From DASTPP01 sp035762175 (lineage in GTDB: Bacteria > Myxococcota_A > Polyangia > Polyangiales > Polyangiaceae): 33,005 bases of DNA. Made by a program: the position numbers and the translations under genes. The stretch spans positions 1 through 33,005 of the forward strand of contig DASTPP010000056.1 in assembly GCA_035762175.1 (NCBI GenBank), written 5' to 3'. Of the stretch, positions 24,663 through 32,066 are shown piece after piece. Position 1 is the stretch's first letter. Each line of letters begins with the position of its first letter. The notes beneath the pieces were generated by a model, which saw only the letters and a list, made by a program, of their open reading frames with translations, had not been told where the DNA came from and did not search any database.

Positions 24663-26234
24663 ATGCGCGTCCTGGCCCTCGCCCTGCCCGACCTCGCCTG
24701 CGAACTCGCCGCCCTCGCCCGCGAGAGCGCCCTCGGCGTCGCGGGCGCCCTGACGCTGCAGGCCCCCCTCGCGGTCGTCATCGCCGGGCGCGACGAGCCC
24801 CTCACCGACGCCTCGCGCCTCGGCGCCGTGACGGCGCGGGCCCGGCGCTGCGGCGTCTTCCCCGGCCAGCGCGTGGCCGAGGCCCGCGCCCTCGTCGCCG
24901 ACCTCGACGCGCGCCGCGTCGACCCCGCCGAGCTCGACGCCGCGCTCGGCCGCATCGCCGAGATGGCCCTCGCCTTCGGCCCCGTCGTCTCCTTCGAGCG
25001 CCCCGACACCGTCTGGGTCGACGTCACCGGCACCGCCCACCTCGTCGGGGGCGAAGAGGCGCTCGTCGCCCAGCTCTGCGAGCGCGTCCGCTCGCTCGGC
25101 CATCGCGTGCGCGGCGCCATCGCCTCGGGGCCGAGCGTCGCCCAGGCCCTCGCCCGCTACTCGCCCGTCCCGCAGACCGTCGTGCCCCCCGGCAACGACC
25201 CCCAGGCCTTCGGGCCCCTGCCGGTGCGCGCGCTGCCCCTCGACGACGACGCGCTCGCCTGGCTCCTGCGCCTCGGCATCGTCACCGTCGCCGAACTCGG
25301 CCGCATGCCGCGCGGCCCGCTCGCCAACCGCCTCGGCCCGCTCGCCGCGCGCGTCCTGCCGCTGCTCGCGGGCGACGACCCCGTCGCCCTCGCGCCCTAC
25401 CACCCGCCGGCGGCCCTCTCCGAGACCATCGAGTGGGCCGACGCGCCCGTCGAGGGCACCGAGCCGCTCTTGTCCGCCCTGCGCGGCCTGCTCGCCCGGC
25501 TCGGCGCCCGCCTCGAAGGCCGCGGCGAGGCGACGCGCGCCGTCACCGTCACCCTCCGCTTCGACCGCGAGGTCGGCGGCGAGCGCGAGCGGCGCCTGCC
25601 CGTCCCCCTCGCCGCCCCGCTCGCGCACGCGGCCGACCTGATGCGCGTGCTGCGTCCCAAGCTCGAGGCGCTCCGCTGCCCGGCGCCCCTGCAGGCGCTC
25701 ACCCTCGACGCCTCCGAGCTCGCCCGCGCCCCCCGGCCCCAGCTCGCCCTCGACGGCCGCTCGCAGGCGCCCGAAGACATCGGCGTCGTGCTCGCCGAGC
25801 TCTCGGCCGAGCTCGGCGAGGGCCGCGTCGGCGTGCTCGCCCCCTCGAACAGCCACCTGCCCGAAGAGTGCACCCGCCTCGTCGCCCCCTCGCTCGCCGA
25901 GGCCCCCGCGGCCGCCTCCGGGGCCGCCGCCGCCCTGCTCTTGTGGGGCGACGAGACCCGCGGCGTCGAGCCCCCGACCCGCCTGCTGCCCAAACCCGCC
26001 CCCGTGCGCGGCAAGCTCGTCGAGGGCGGCATGGTCAGCATCAATGACACGCCCTTCCGGGTGCAGCACCTCGAGCCCCTCGAGCGCCTCGAGAACGTCC
26101 ACTGGTGGACCGACGCGAGCACCAGCCGCGACTACGCCCGCGCCTGGCTCGTCGGCAGCCAGGGCGGCGCCGAGGCCTGGCTGATGCGCGACCGCCGCAA
26201 GGGCGGCCTGTACGTGCACGGCTGGTACGTCTAG
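24663..26234 (+). CDS. imuB: ImuB, Y-family polymerase-like mutasome protein
   Basis: The 523-residue protein begins MRVLALALPDLACELAAL, the ImuB opening in which the catalytic acidic residues of Y-family polymerases are not conserved. A palm/fingers-like region follows (ARRCGVFPGQRVAEARALVADL; SFERPDTVWVDVTGTAHLVGG; RGAIASGPSVAQALARYSP). Next come a helix-hairpin-helix-like stretch (LLRLGIVTVAELGRMPRGPL) and a little-finger region. The C terminus (VEGGMVSINDTPFRVQHLEP, then DYARAWLVGSQGG and a final YVHGWYV) is typical of ImuB. It probably acts as an adaptor for DnaE2 and the sliding clamp rather than a polymerase. dnaE2 is not next to it, so it would be encoded elsewhere. Confidence 0.88.
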   Translation: MRVLALALPDLACELAALARESALGVAGALTLQAPLAVVIAGRDEPLTDASRLGAVTARARRCGVFPGQRVAEARALVADLDARRVDPAELDAALGRIAEMALAFGPVVSFERPDTVWVDVTGTAHLVGGEEALVAQLCERVRSLGHRVRGAIASGPSVAQALARYSPVPQTVVPPGNDPQAFGPLPVRALPLDDDALAWLLRLGIVTVAELGRMPRGPLANRLGPLAARVLPLLAGDDPVALAPYHPPAALSETIEWADAPVEGTEPLLSALRGLLARLGARLEGRGEATRAVTVTLRFDREVGGERERRLPVPLAAPLAHAADLMRVLRPKLEALRCPAPLQALTLDASELARAPRPQLALDGRSQAPEDIGVVLAELSAELGEGRVGVLAPSNSHLPEECTRLVAPSLAEAPAAASGAAAALLLWGDETRGVEPPTRLLPKPAPVRGKLVEGGMVSINDTPFRVQHLEPLERLENVHWWTDASTSRDYARAWLVGSQGGAEAWLMRDRRKGGLYVHGWYV

Positions 26235-26240
26235 ACGAAA

Positions 26241-26461
26241 CCCCGGGCTAAAGCCCGGGGCAGCGGACGCCCCCTCGCACCGCGCGGAATCGGGCCGATT
26301 CAGCTTTCAAAGCCCGCCCCCTCGCCGGGGGCCGGGCTCTCAAGGGCTCCGTCTTCCGGGCGAGCTCGCGAGAGCGGCTCGCTTTGCTGGAGCCCTGCCT
26401 CCGGCAGGGCTTTGCGCGCCGTTCCCGAGGGCGTTCGCTGCCCCCGACTTCAGTCGGGGGC
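26241..26461. repeat. Composite palindromic element (three perfect hairpins inside a larger inverted repeat)
   Basis: Three exact short palindromes lie in order: CCCCGGGCT-AA-AGCCCGGGG (26241-26260), AGCCCTGCC-TCC-GGCAGGGCT (26391-26411) and GCCCCCGACT-TC-AGTCGGGGGC (26440-26461). Around them, 26257-26277 and 26426-26445 are imperfect inverted repeats of each other (GGGGCAGCG, then [G/A]ACGCC and CTCG). The element fills the gap between the convergent imuB and the deoxyribosyltransferase-like gene. It could terminate transcription from both sides, and its modular build suggests a dispersed non-coding repeat. Short frames through it are not supported as genes. Confidence 0.8.
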
Positions 26462-26515
26462 AACATTCCGCCTCCATCCAAAGCACCCACCGCCACCGGC
26501 GAGCACAGGCCCCGC

Positions 26516-27001
26516 TCAGGGCGCCCCCGCCATCGCCCGGAAGGCCGCGAGCGCCCGCTCGAGCGCTTCGTCGAGCGAGGCGCAGCGAACCATGTGCGGG
26601 TAGGGCTTCATCTGCGCCCAGAGGTAGTTGCGCCCCTCGACGTCCGGCTCGATGTGCACGAACGTCACGACGCCCCGCCCCGTGACGAAGCCGAGCTCGG
26701 CGCGCGAAGCGAGCGCGAGCGTCGTCTGATCGTCGTGCACGACGCCGCCGACGCGGAGCCGGCGGGCGAGGTGAAAGACGACGCAGGTCGCCCCCCGCAG
26801 CGCGGCATGCTCGTTCGCGACGAGCGCGTCGATCTCGGCCTGCCGCTCGTCGCCGTTCTCGGGGGTGATGCGCCGCCAGCCCTCGTCGGTCGGGTCGTAG
26901 TACGCGACGCCCTCGCGCTCGAGGCGCGCCTTGAGCGGCTCGCGCCAGTCGCCCGAGTGGCTGCCGTAGAGGGCGATATAGGGCCCCGTGGGGGTGTTCA
27001 T
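26516..27001 (-). CDS. Nucleoside 2-deoxyribosyltransferase-like protein
   Basis: This 161-residue protein has the small Rossmann-like fold of the deoxyribosyltransferase superfamily. It opens with a strand and loop (PYIALYGSHSGDW, 7-19), continues with AYYDPTDEGW, then a strand-loop (RGATCVVFHLA, 69-79) at the place of the AD..VA motif. ASRAELGFVTGRG (98-110) has Glu102 in the position of the catalytic Glu of the A..EIGYA motif. Related enzymes break or exchange N-glycosidic bonds of (deoxy)nucleosides or nucleotides and some function in nucleotide-based signalling or conflict systems. It starts 28 nt downstream of the CHAT gene stop and on the same strand, so it is probably the last gene of that module. 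The family call is from motif pattern and is less certain than the others. Confidence 0.65.
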   Translation of the reverse strand: MNTPTGPYIALYGSHSGDWREPLKARLEREGVAYYDPTDEGWRRITPENGDERQAEIDALVANEHAALRGATCVVFHLARRLRVGGVVHDDQTTLALASRAELGFVTGRGVVTFVHIEPDVEGRNYLWAQMKPYPHMVRCASLDEALERALAAFRAMAGAP

Positions 27002-27029
27002 CGCGCTCGGGCCCGTCGCCGGCCGCCGC

Positions 27030-29144
27030 TCAGGTTTCGTCCCACCGCTCGGCGACCTTCTCTTCTTCGACCAAGAAGCGGCGCAGCTCGCACGCCGCGG
27101 CGGCGATCTTCTGCGGGCGCCAGCCCTCGGGCAGCCCCTCGTGGCGCGGCGCGTTCGGCAGCCACTGGCCCATTCGCTTCATCTGCCGCGCCACCGTGAA
27201 GGCCTGAAACGAGTCGTGCCCGGCGACCTTCAAGACGGCCTCGAGGTGCTCTCTCGCCCTCGCCTCGGCGAACGCGAGCGTCGGGGGCGCCCAGGCCTTC
27301 GCCTCGGCGAAGGCGGCGTCCCGCGGCGAGGGCGCGGCGGCGCCCGCGAGCAGCCAGAGCTGCGCGAGCGTATCGTGCGCCGAGGCGATCGACTCGCGGC
27401 GCGCTCGCCCGCCGCCCTCGCAGGGGCCGCCGCCCTCGCGCGCTTCGAGCTCCGCCTGCGCGAGCGCGCGGGCCGTCAGCCAGTCGCCCGCGTCGCAGCG
27501 CCCCCCGAGCCGTACGTCGAGCAAGAGCACCATCTGCAGCGACCAGTGCCGCCGCTCGAGCAAGAAGGCGCTTCGGTAGTGCGAGCGCGCGAGCCGCAAG
27601 AGCTCGTCGAACTCGAGGGCCGAGAACCTCTTGGGGTAGGGCTGCCCCCCCCGGGCCCCGCCGGCCCGCCGCGAGCCCGCCGCCGCCCCCGCCCCGCCCG
27701 CGGCGACGGCCCCCGCGCCGCCCGCCCCCGCCTCGGCGCGAGGCTCGGCCGGCAGCCGGCGGTGGTCGGCGAAGCGCAGGGCCACGCTCGCCAGCCACCC
27801 GTGCACCCGGGCCCGCCCGCCGCGCGTCGCCCCCGGCGCGGCGAGCAGCGCCTTGACGCGATCGAAGGCGGCGTCGAGGTACGGGTACTCGGCGGCCTGC
27901 TCCTCTTCGGTCTCGGCCTCGCGCACGCGGCCGACCACCACGTCGAGCGCCTTGCGCGCGCGCTGGCGGGCGACCCGCCGCAGCGACGCCTCGAGCGCCG
28001 CCGGCAGCGTGGCGTAGGCGACGACGCTCGCCCAGTCGTGCGTGTCCGGGCACTTTTGGTGCAGGTCCGCGCGCAGGCCGAACAAGAGCTCGCGCGGGTC
28101 TTCGCCCCGGAGCAGCCCCTCGTAGACCCGGTCGGCCAGCACCGCCGAGCCCTCGTACGTCAGCGGAAACTGCGAACCAACGACCAGGGGGATGCCCGCC
28201 GAATGCAGCTCGTGCGCCAGGCTGCCGCCCGGCAAGACCACCGACCCGCCCCGGCCGCTCTCGCACGCGGCCAGCGAGACCACCGTCGGCGGCCTGCGCC
28301 CGCCGACCTTCGGGCAGAGGGCCTGCTCGAGCCGCTTGCCGCTGACCGCGTCGAAGCCCCCTTCCGAGGGGCGTTGGGGCATCAGGGCGAGGCCGTAGCG
28401 CGCCTGGCCCAGCGGCTCGGGCAGCTCGACCCCGTGCGCCAGCAGGTGCACGTGCGTGAACTGGGTCTTTTCGCAGGCCTCTTCGATCTGGGTCAGCGTC
28501 GCGTTCGGCAAGATGCGAAGGTGCGTGCCGAGCTCTTCGAGGCGCTTCTGCTCGCCGAGCCACCCGAGCCAGGGGTGCAGCGCCCGCCGTAGCGCGAGCA
28601 GGTGCGCGTCGTAGGGCACCGGGGGCAGCCCCGGCGGCGACGCGAAGGCGAAGAGAATCGTCGGCCGGACGGGCCAGCGCGGCGGCTCGGGCTCGTCGCG
28701 GCGCGAGGCGCGGGTGACGACGACCGGGCGCGCCGAGCGCAGCAAGAGGTGCGGACTCTCGGCCGCGGCGACCGAGAGCCCGCCGGCCAGCTCGAACGGC
28801 AGCGACGCGAGCTCGGACGCCGAGAGCACCAGCCGCACGTGCACGAGCTCGTCGGGGCCCGCCGACGCGAGCTCGATCTTGAGCGCCTCGATCGACCCGA
28901 GCAGCCTCGTCATCAGCCGGGCCACCTCGCGCAGCGCCAGCCGGCGCGCCTCGTCGTCGCCGGGGGGCCCGTACTCGTTGAGCGGCCGGACCTTGCTCAG
29001 ATACTCCCAGTGCTCCATCGGCAGGTGCACCGTCTCGGCGCCGTGATCGCCGCAGAGCGCCAGGTACGGCGTCAGCGGCGAGAGCAGCTGGTTGTGCGAG
29101 GGCCCGTGCCGCAAGAGCTCGAGCGTCACCGTGCGCACGCGCAT
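27030..29144 (-). CDS. CHAT-domain (caspase-like) protease
   Basis: The 704-residue protein carries a CHAT domain at about residues 100-380. Before it, VRLVLSASELASLPFELAGG is a typical CHAT entry (the Lxx.PWE-like block). The catalytic pair is His237 in HVHLLAHG and Cys294 in VVSLAACESG. GGSLAHELHSAGIPLVVGSQ, then VYEGLLRGEDPRELLFGLR and DWASVVAYATLP, complete the fold. Residues ~480-515 are an Ala/Gly linker, and ~515-704 are a helical region of unknown fold (LRLARSHYRSAFLLERRHWS). CHAT proteases are clan CD cysteine proteases; some activate pore-forming or other effectors. ATG 29144 overlaps the metallophosphoesterase stop by 1 nt (TGATG), so the two are translationally coupled. The substrate is unknown. 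Confidence 0.87.
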   Translation of the reverse strand: MRVRTVTLELLRHGPSHNQLLSPLTPYLALCGDHGAETVHLPMEHWEYLSKVRPLNEYGPPGDDEARRLALREVARLMTRLLGSIEALKIELASAGPDELVHVRLVLSASELASLPFELAGGLSVAAAESPHLLLRSARPVVVTRASRRDEPEPPRWPVRPTILFAFASPPGLPPVPYDAHLLALRRALHPWLGWLGEQKRLEELGTHLRILPNATLTQIEEACEKTQFTHVHLLAHGVELPEPLGQARYGLALMPQRPSEGGFDAVSGKRLEQALCPKVGGRRPPTVVSLAACESGRGGSVVLPGGSLAHELHSAGIPLVVGSQFPLTYEGSAVLADRVYEGLLRGEDPRELLFGLRADLHQKCPDTHDWASVVAYATLPAALEASLRRVARQRARKALDVVVGRVREAETEEEQAAEYPYLDAAFDRVKALLAAPGATRGGRARVHGWLASVALRFADHRRLPAEPRAEAGAGGAGAVAAGGAGAAAGSRRAGGARGGQPYPKRFSALEFDELLRLARSHYRSAFLLERRHWSLQMVLLLDVRLGGRCDAGDWLTARALAQAELEAREGGGPCEGGGRARRESIASAHDTLAQLWLLAGAAAPSPRDAAFAEAKAWAPPTLAFAEARAREHLEAVLKVAGHDSFQAFTVARQMKRMGQWLPNAPRHEGLPEGWRPQKIAAAACELRRFLVEEEKVAERWDET

Positions 29145-30766
29145 CAGAGCGCCCCCGGCTGGTAGCGCCCCGCGCGCCCCGCCGCGTCGACCTCGAAGCG
29201 CGCCCCCGCCCGGCCGCCGTCCCAGTCGGGCGCCGCCGCTTCGCGCTCACCGTCGTCGCCCTTCACGCAGCGCAGCTCGCCCCGCAGCACCCCGCCCTCG
29301 CGCGCGTCGAGGGCGACCACCGTCCGGGCATTGTCGCGCAGGTAGGGGGCGAGCGCGCCGCGCTGGCCCCCCCGGACGGCCTCGAAGAAGCGGCCGAACG
29401 CCCCCTGGTCCGAGAGAATCTTCTTCGAGACGTCGATGAGGTCGGCCCAGGTGCCGCTGTTGAAGTAGAGGCCCTTGCCGTTCCTGCGCAGGCACGCGCG
29501 CGCGAGGTGCGTGTGCCCCGTCACGACCGCAGCGACCTCGTCGCCGATCTCGGCGTCGTAGTACGCGAAGGTCGGGTCGCCGCTCAGGCGGGGGTCGAGC
29601 GCGAACGTTCGATCGCTCGGCGCCCACGTCGACAGCGCGTCGTAGAGGTCGGGCTTGACGTCGCCCCCCGCGAGCAGCCGGCGCAGGTAGCCCGCCAGGC
29701 CCAGGCTGCCCCCGCCCGCGATCTCTTCGGGCCGCCGGCCGCTCTGCCAGTGCGCCTCGGCGCGGCCCCACAGCGCTTCGACGTCGACGCCCGGCGCCGC
29801 CGCGCCCCCCCACGCTTCGACGTCGACGCCCGGCGCCGCCGCGCCGCCCCGCGCCGCCCCCGGGCCCGGCGCGGCCGCCGCCAGCACGCCCCCCGCCCGC
29901 ACCTTGCCCTCGACGAGCTCGACCAGCAGCGGCCCCACCGCGGGCGACGAGAGCTGGTGCCGCACCAGGTCCTTGTCGAGCGCCAGCAAGACGCCGAGCA
30001 GCGGCCCGGCCTCGGGCTTGAGCAGATCGACGAAGGGGTAGCGGCGCTTGATCTCGTTCATGATCTTGACGACCATGAGCGAGCCGGCGTTCGGCACCCA
30101 GGGCTCGACCCGCCGGCCCGCCATGCGCCGCAGGCCGGCGCGCCGGATCATCTCATGGTCGACCTGGTTCCACGGGTCGGCGTCGTTGCCGTGCACGCAG
30201 TAGACGCGCCGCCCGCCCACCAGGCACGCGTAGCCGGCGCCGTTCAGCGCCAGGCGAATGCGCCCGCGCCGCCCGTCGTCGCCCCCCGAGAGCGCGCGCA
30301 CGAGGGCCTCGAGCACGTCGGGCAGCGCGAGCTCGACGTCGTGGTTGCCCAGGGCGACCACCAGCGTGTGCCGCGGCTCGTCGAGAAAGTCGCGCAGCGC
30401 CGCGACGAAGGGCCGAGGCTGCCGGTGCTCGGCGTCGACGAAGAGAATGTCGCCGAGCTTTCGCGCCGCGCCCTCGGGGTCGAAGGGCGCAGCATCGTCG
30501 GAGGCGAGAAAGTCGACGACGTCGCCGTTCAACACGAGGCCGAGCCGCCCCCCCGCCTGCGCCCGCCCGGCGCCGCCCACGCCCTGGCCCCCCTCGGCCC
30601 GCGGCGCCGCCCCGGCCCCGAGCGAGCGCACCCACCCCGCGAGCGCCCGCTCGGACTCGGGGCTAATGATCGACGCCACCCCCCGCGCCGCGAAGTGCAA
30701 ATCAGAGATGACCCGAAGGCGGTCGAAGCTGTCGACCCTCTCGTAGTACCCGTCGACGAGCCCCAT
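29144..30766 (-). CDS. Calcineurin-like metallophosphoesterase
   Basis: The 540-residue protein contains all the metal-binding blocks of the calcineurin-like superfamily: SDLHF (Asp22, His24), NGDVVDF (Asp82), GNHD (Asn141, His142, Asp143), VHGND (His192) and GHTH (His418, His420). The distance between VHGN and GHTH is larger than usual (~225 residues). The interposed region includes a helical part and a duplicated AAAPGVDVEA unit at ~309-330, caused by a direct DNA repeat. The family hydrolyses phosphomono- or diesters, including nucleotides and nucleic acids; the substrate cannot be told. It begins at ATG 30766, 28 nt downstream of a TTGACA-type promoter, and overlaps the CHAT gene by 1 nt. 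Confidence 0.9.
   Translation of the reverse strand: MGLVDGYYERVDSFDRLRVISDLHFAARGVASIISPESERALAGWVRSLGAGAAPRAEGGQGVGGAGRAQAGGRLGLVLNGDVVDFLASDDAAPFDPEGAARKLGDILFVDAEHRQPRPFVAALRDFLDEPRHTLVVALGNHDVELALPDVLEALVRALSGGDDGRRGRIRLALNGAGYACLVGGRRVYCVHGNDADPWNQVDHEMIRRAGLRRMAGRRVEPWVPNAGSLMVVKIMNEIKRRYPFVDLLKPEAGPLLGVLLALDKDLVRHQLSSPAVGPLLVELVEGKVRAGGVLAAAAPGPGAARGGAAAPGVDVEAWGGAAAPGVDVEALWGRAEAHWQSGRRPEEIAGGGSLGLAGYLRRLLAGGDVKPDLYDALSTWAPSDRTFALDPRLSGDPTFAYYDAEIGDEVAAVVTGHTHLARACLRRNGKGLYFNSGTWADLIDVSKKILSDQGAFGRFFEAVRGGQRGALAPYLRDNARTVVALDAREGGVLRGELRCVKGDDGEREAAAPDWDGGRAGARFEVDAAGRAGRYQPGAL
29776..29860. repeat. Direct repeat inside the metallophosphoesterase gene
   Basis: The segment around CGCTTCGACGTCGACGCCCG and the following GCGCCGCCGCG occurs twice within 40 bp, in frame. 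It encodes AAAPGVDVEA, then W or L, and G twice in the protein. The copies are nearly identical, so the duplication looks recent, and it falls in the apparent linker rather than in the metal-binding blocks. Confidence 0.7.
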
Positions 30767-30801
30767 CGCGCCACCCCCGGCCGAAAAAACGCCTTCAAAA
30801 G

Positions 30802-30830
30802 GGCTAACGCCACGAGGCGTCCGCTGTCAA
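30802..30830 (-). promoter_or_regulatory. Probable promoter of the metallophosphoesterase-CHAT unit
   Basis: On the minus strand a perfect TTGACA (30825-30830) is followed after exactly 17 bp by TTAGCC (30802-30807). It stands 36 nt before the ATG at 30766, and the region between is AT-richer, with a T6 run at 30784-30789 in a gene-dense >70% GC background. The -35 is perfect but the -10 is weak. Its presence means the metallophosphoesterase, CHAT and deoxyribosyltransferase-like genes could be transcribed separately from the NTPase gene upstream. Confidence 0.55.
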
Positions 30831-30918
30831 GAAAGCCCCCGCCGCCCGCCCGACGGGGGCGAGGGCCGGTCGGCCGACGCGCCGGGGCGAGGGCTGCCCC
30901 CTTCGGCGCCGCGCGCCC

Positions 30919-31854
30919 CTACTTCGCGGCGAGCTGCTCGGCGAAGAGCGAGCTGCTCGGGCGCAGCGGGCCGTGCAGCGCGTCGGCGCGCACCAACCCA
31001 AGCCGGTAGAGCTTCTCTTTGATCTTGTCGGGCCCGCCGATGCCGCCGGTCTCGGCGTGCTTGACGATCGACTTCCACAGGGCAGACGCCGGCGGGTCGT
31101 GCGCGAGCTCGCCCCGCACGTCGAGCAGCACGGGCGCGAAGGGCGAGTCGGCGCTCGAGGCCTCGGCCAAGAGCTGCTCGGCGCCCACGCCCGTGCGCGA
31201 CGCGTGCTCGAGCGCCGGCATCAGCAGCCCGCCGACGCCCCCCGTGGGCTCGTAGAGCCCGATCAGCGCGTCGAGCCCGAAGAGCGCGAGCGCCGCCGCC
31301 ACCTCGGCCTGCGTCAGGGGGCTGAGCTCGAAGGGCACGAGATCGCGAAAGTAGTCGGCCCCGCGCATCAGGTGCCCCTCGCTGCCCTCGCCGACCAGCA
31401 AGAGGGTCATGAACACCGGCAGCTTGCGGGCCGCAAAATACTGGCCGACGCCGCGCAAGGCGTCGCCGAAGCGCACCCGGCAGCGCAGATCGTCGATGAC
31501 GGCGTCGTAGCCGTCGAGCACGAGCAACATCGGCCGGCCGACCCGGGCCCCGAGCTCGCCCAGGCCTGCCACGAGCTCGGCGTGCCGCACGGCGACGCCG
31601 AGGCTCGTCGCGAGATCTTCCAAAAGCTTCGCCGGCGAGCTAGAGGCCTCGAAGCGGGCGTGGGCGACCACGCCCCCATGGGCGCTCGACCAGCGCCGCT
31701 CGATCTCGCGGGCCACGTAATGCCGGCCCATGTGCCGCGGCCCGCAGAGCAGCGCGGACGCGGGCCGCGTCAGCGCGCTCAGCACCTTGCCGACGAGCGC
31801 CGAGCGCGAGGCGAGGGGCCCGAAGCGCGGGCCTTCGACGTTCGTAAGCCTCAC
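30919..31854 (-). CDS. AAA-like (AAA_35-type) NTPase with degenerate Walker A
   Basis: The 311-residue protein has the layout of AAA_35-like STAND-type NTPases. A substrate-sensing-type NTPase core begins with the Walker A position LLCGPRHMGRHYVAREI (36-51), where the family reads PRQMGKSSL; here Lys is replaced by Arg44 and Ser/Thr by His45. Walker B is PMLLVLDGYD (108-117), and VFMTLLLVGEG with VPFELSPLTQAEVAAALALFG matches the usual following blocks. A C-terminal ~100 residues could be a winged helix. The Lys loss suggests weak or absent ATP hydrolysis. GTG 31854 has AAGG 8 nt upstream; no ATG is available in frame upstream. It is on the same strand as the three genes that follow, separated by 152 bp, and may regulate them. 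Confidence 0.72.
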   Translation of the reverse strand: MRLTNVEGPRFGPLASRSALVGKVLSALTRPASALLCGPRHMGRHYVAREIERRWSSAHGGVVAHARFEASSSPAKLLEDLATSLGVAVRHAELVAGLGELGARVGRPMLLVLDGYDAVIDDLRCRVRFGDALRGVGQYFAARKLPVFMTLLLVGEGSEGHLMRGADYFRDLVPFELSPLTQAEVAAALALFGLDALIGLYEPTGGVGGLLMPALEHASRTGVGAEQLLAEASSADSPFAPVLLDVRGELAHDPPASALWKSIVKHAETGGIGGPDKIKEKLYRLGLVRADALHGPLRPSSSLFAEQLAAK

Positions 31855-32007
31855 GATCGCGACCTTCGGCGCCCGGAGCCCGCCCGGCGACAGCGAACCG
31901 AGCTCGGCGCCCGAACGCCAGGCCCATGCCCCGCCCGAGGGTCGAGGTGACCCGTTTGTCGTTCGGGGCCCCCGCCCGGCTTCGGCACCGCGCGGCTCAT
32001 CACCCCG

Positions 32008-32016
32008 AGGCTAGCA
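32008..32016 (-). promoter_or_regulatory. Possible extended -10 element upstream of the NTPase gene
   Basis: On the minus strand TGTGCTAGCCT contains TGxTAGCCT, an extended -10-like box at 32008-32016. It is about 155 nt before the GTG at 31854. No good -35 is seen. A small 49-codon frame (32000-31851) between this box and the NTPase gene ends with a GTGA overlap on the NTPase start; it shows no protein-like composition and was not called. Confidence 0.25.
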
Positions 32017-32066
32017 CAAGCCCGGGCCCGGCTTTCGTACCACGTGCTCCCCCCCGAACTCCTGAG

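Noticed and set aside
26248..26496. Short frames on both strands across the composite palindromic element
   Set aside because: They run through perfect hairpins and have no ribosome-binding site or family match; the palindromes explain the sequence.
31851..32000. Small 49-codon frame ahead of the NTPase gene with GTGA overlap
   Set aside because: Arg/Gly/Pro-rich composition without protein-like pattern; likely leader DNA. A peptide cannot be excluded.
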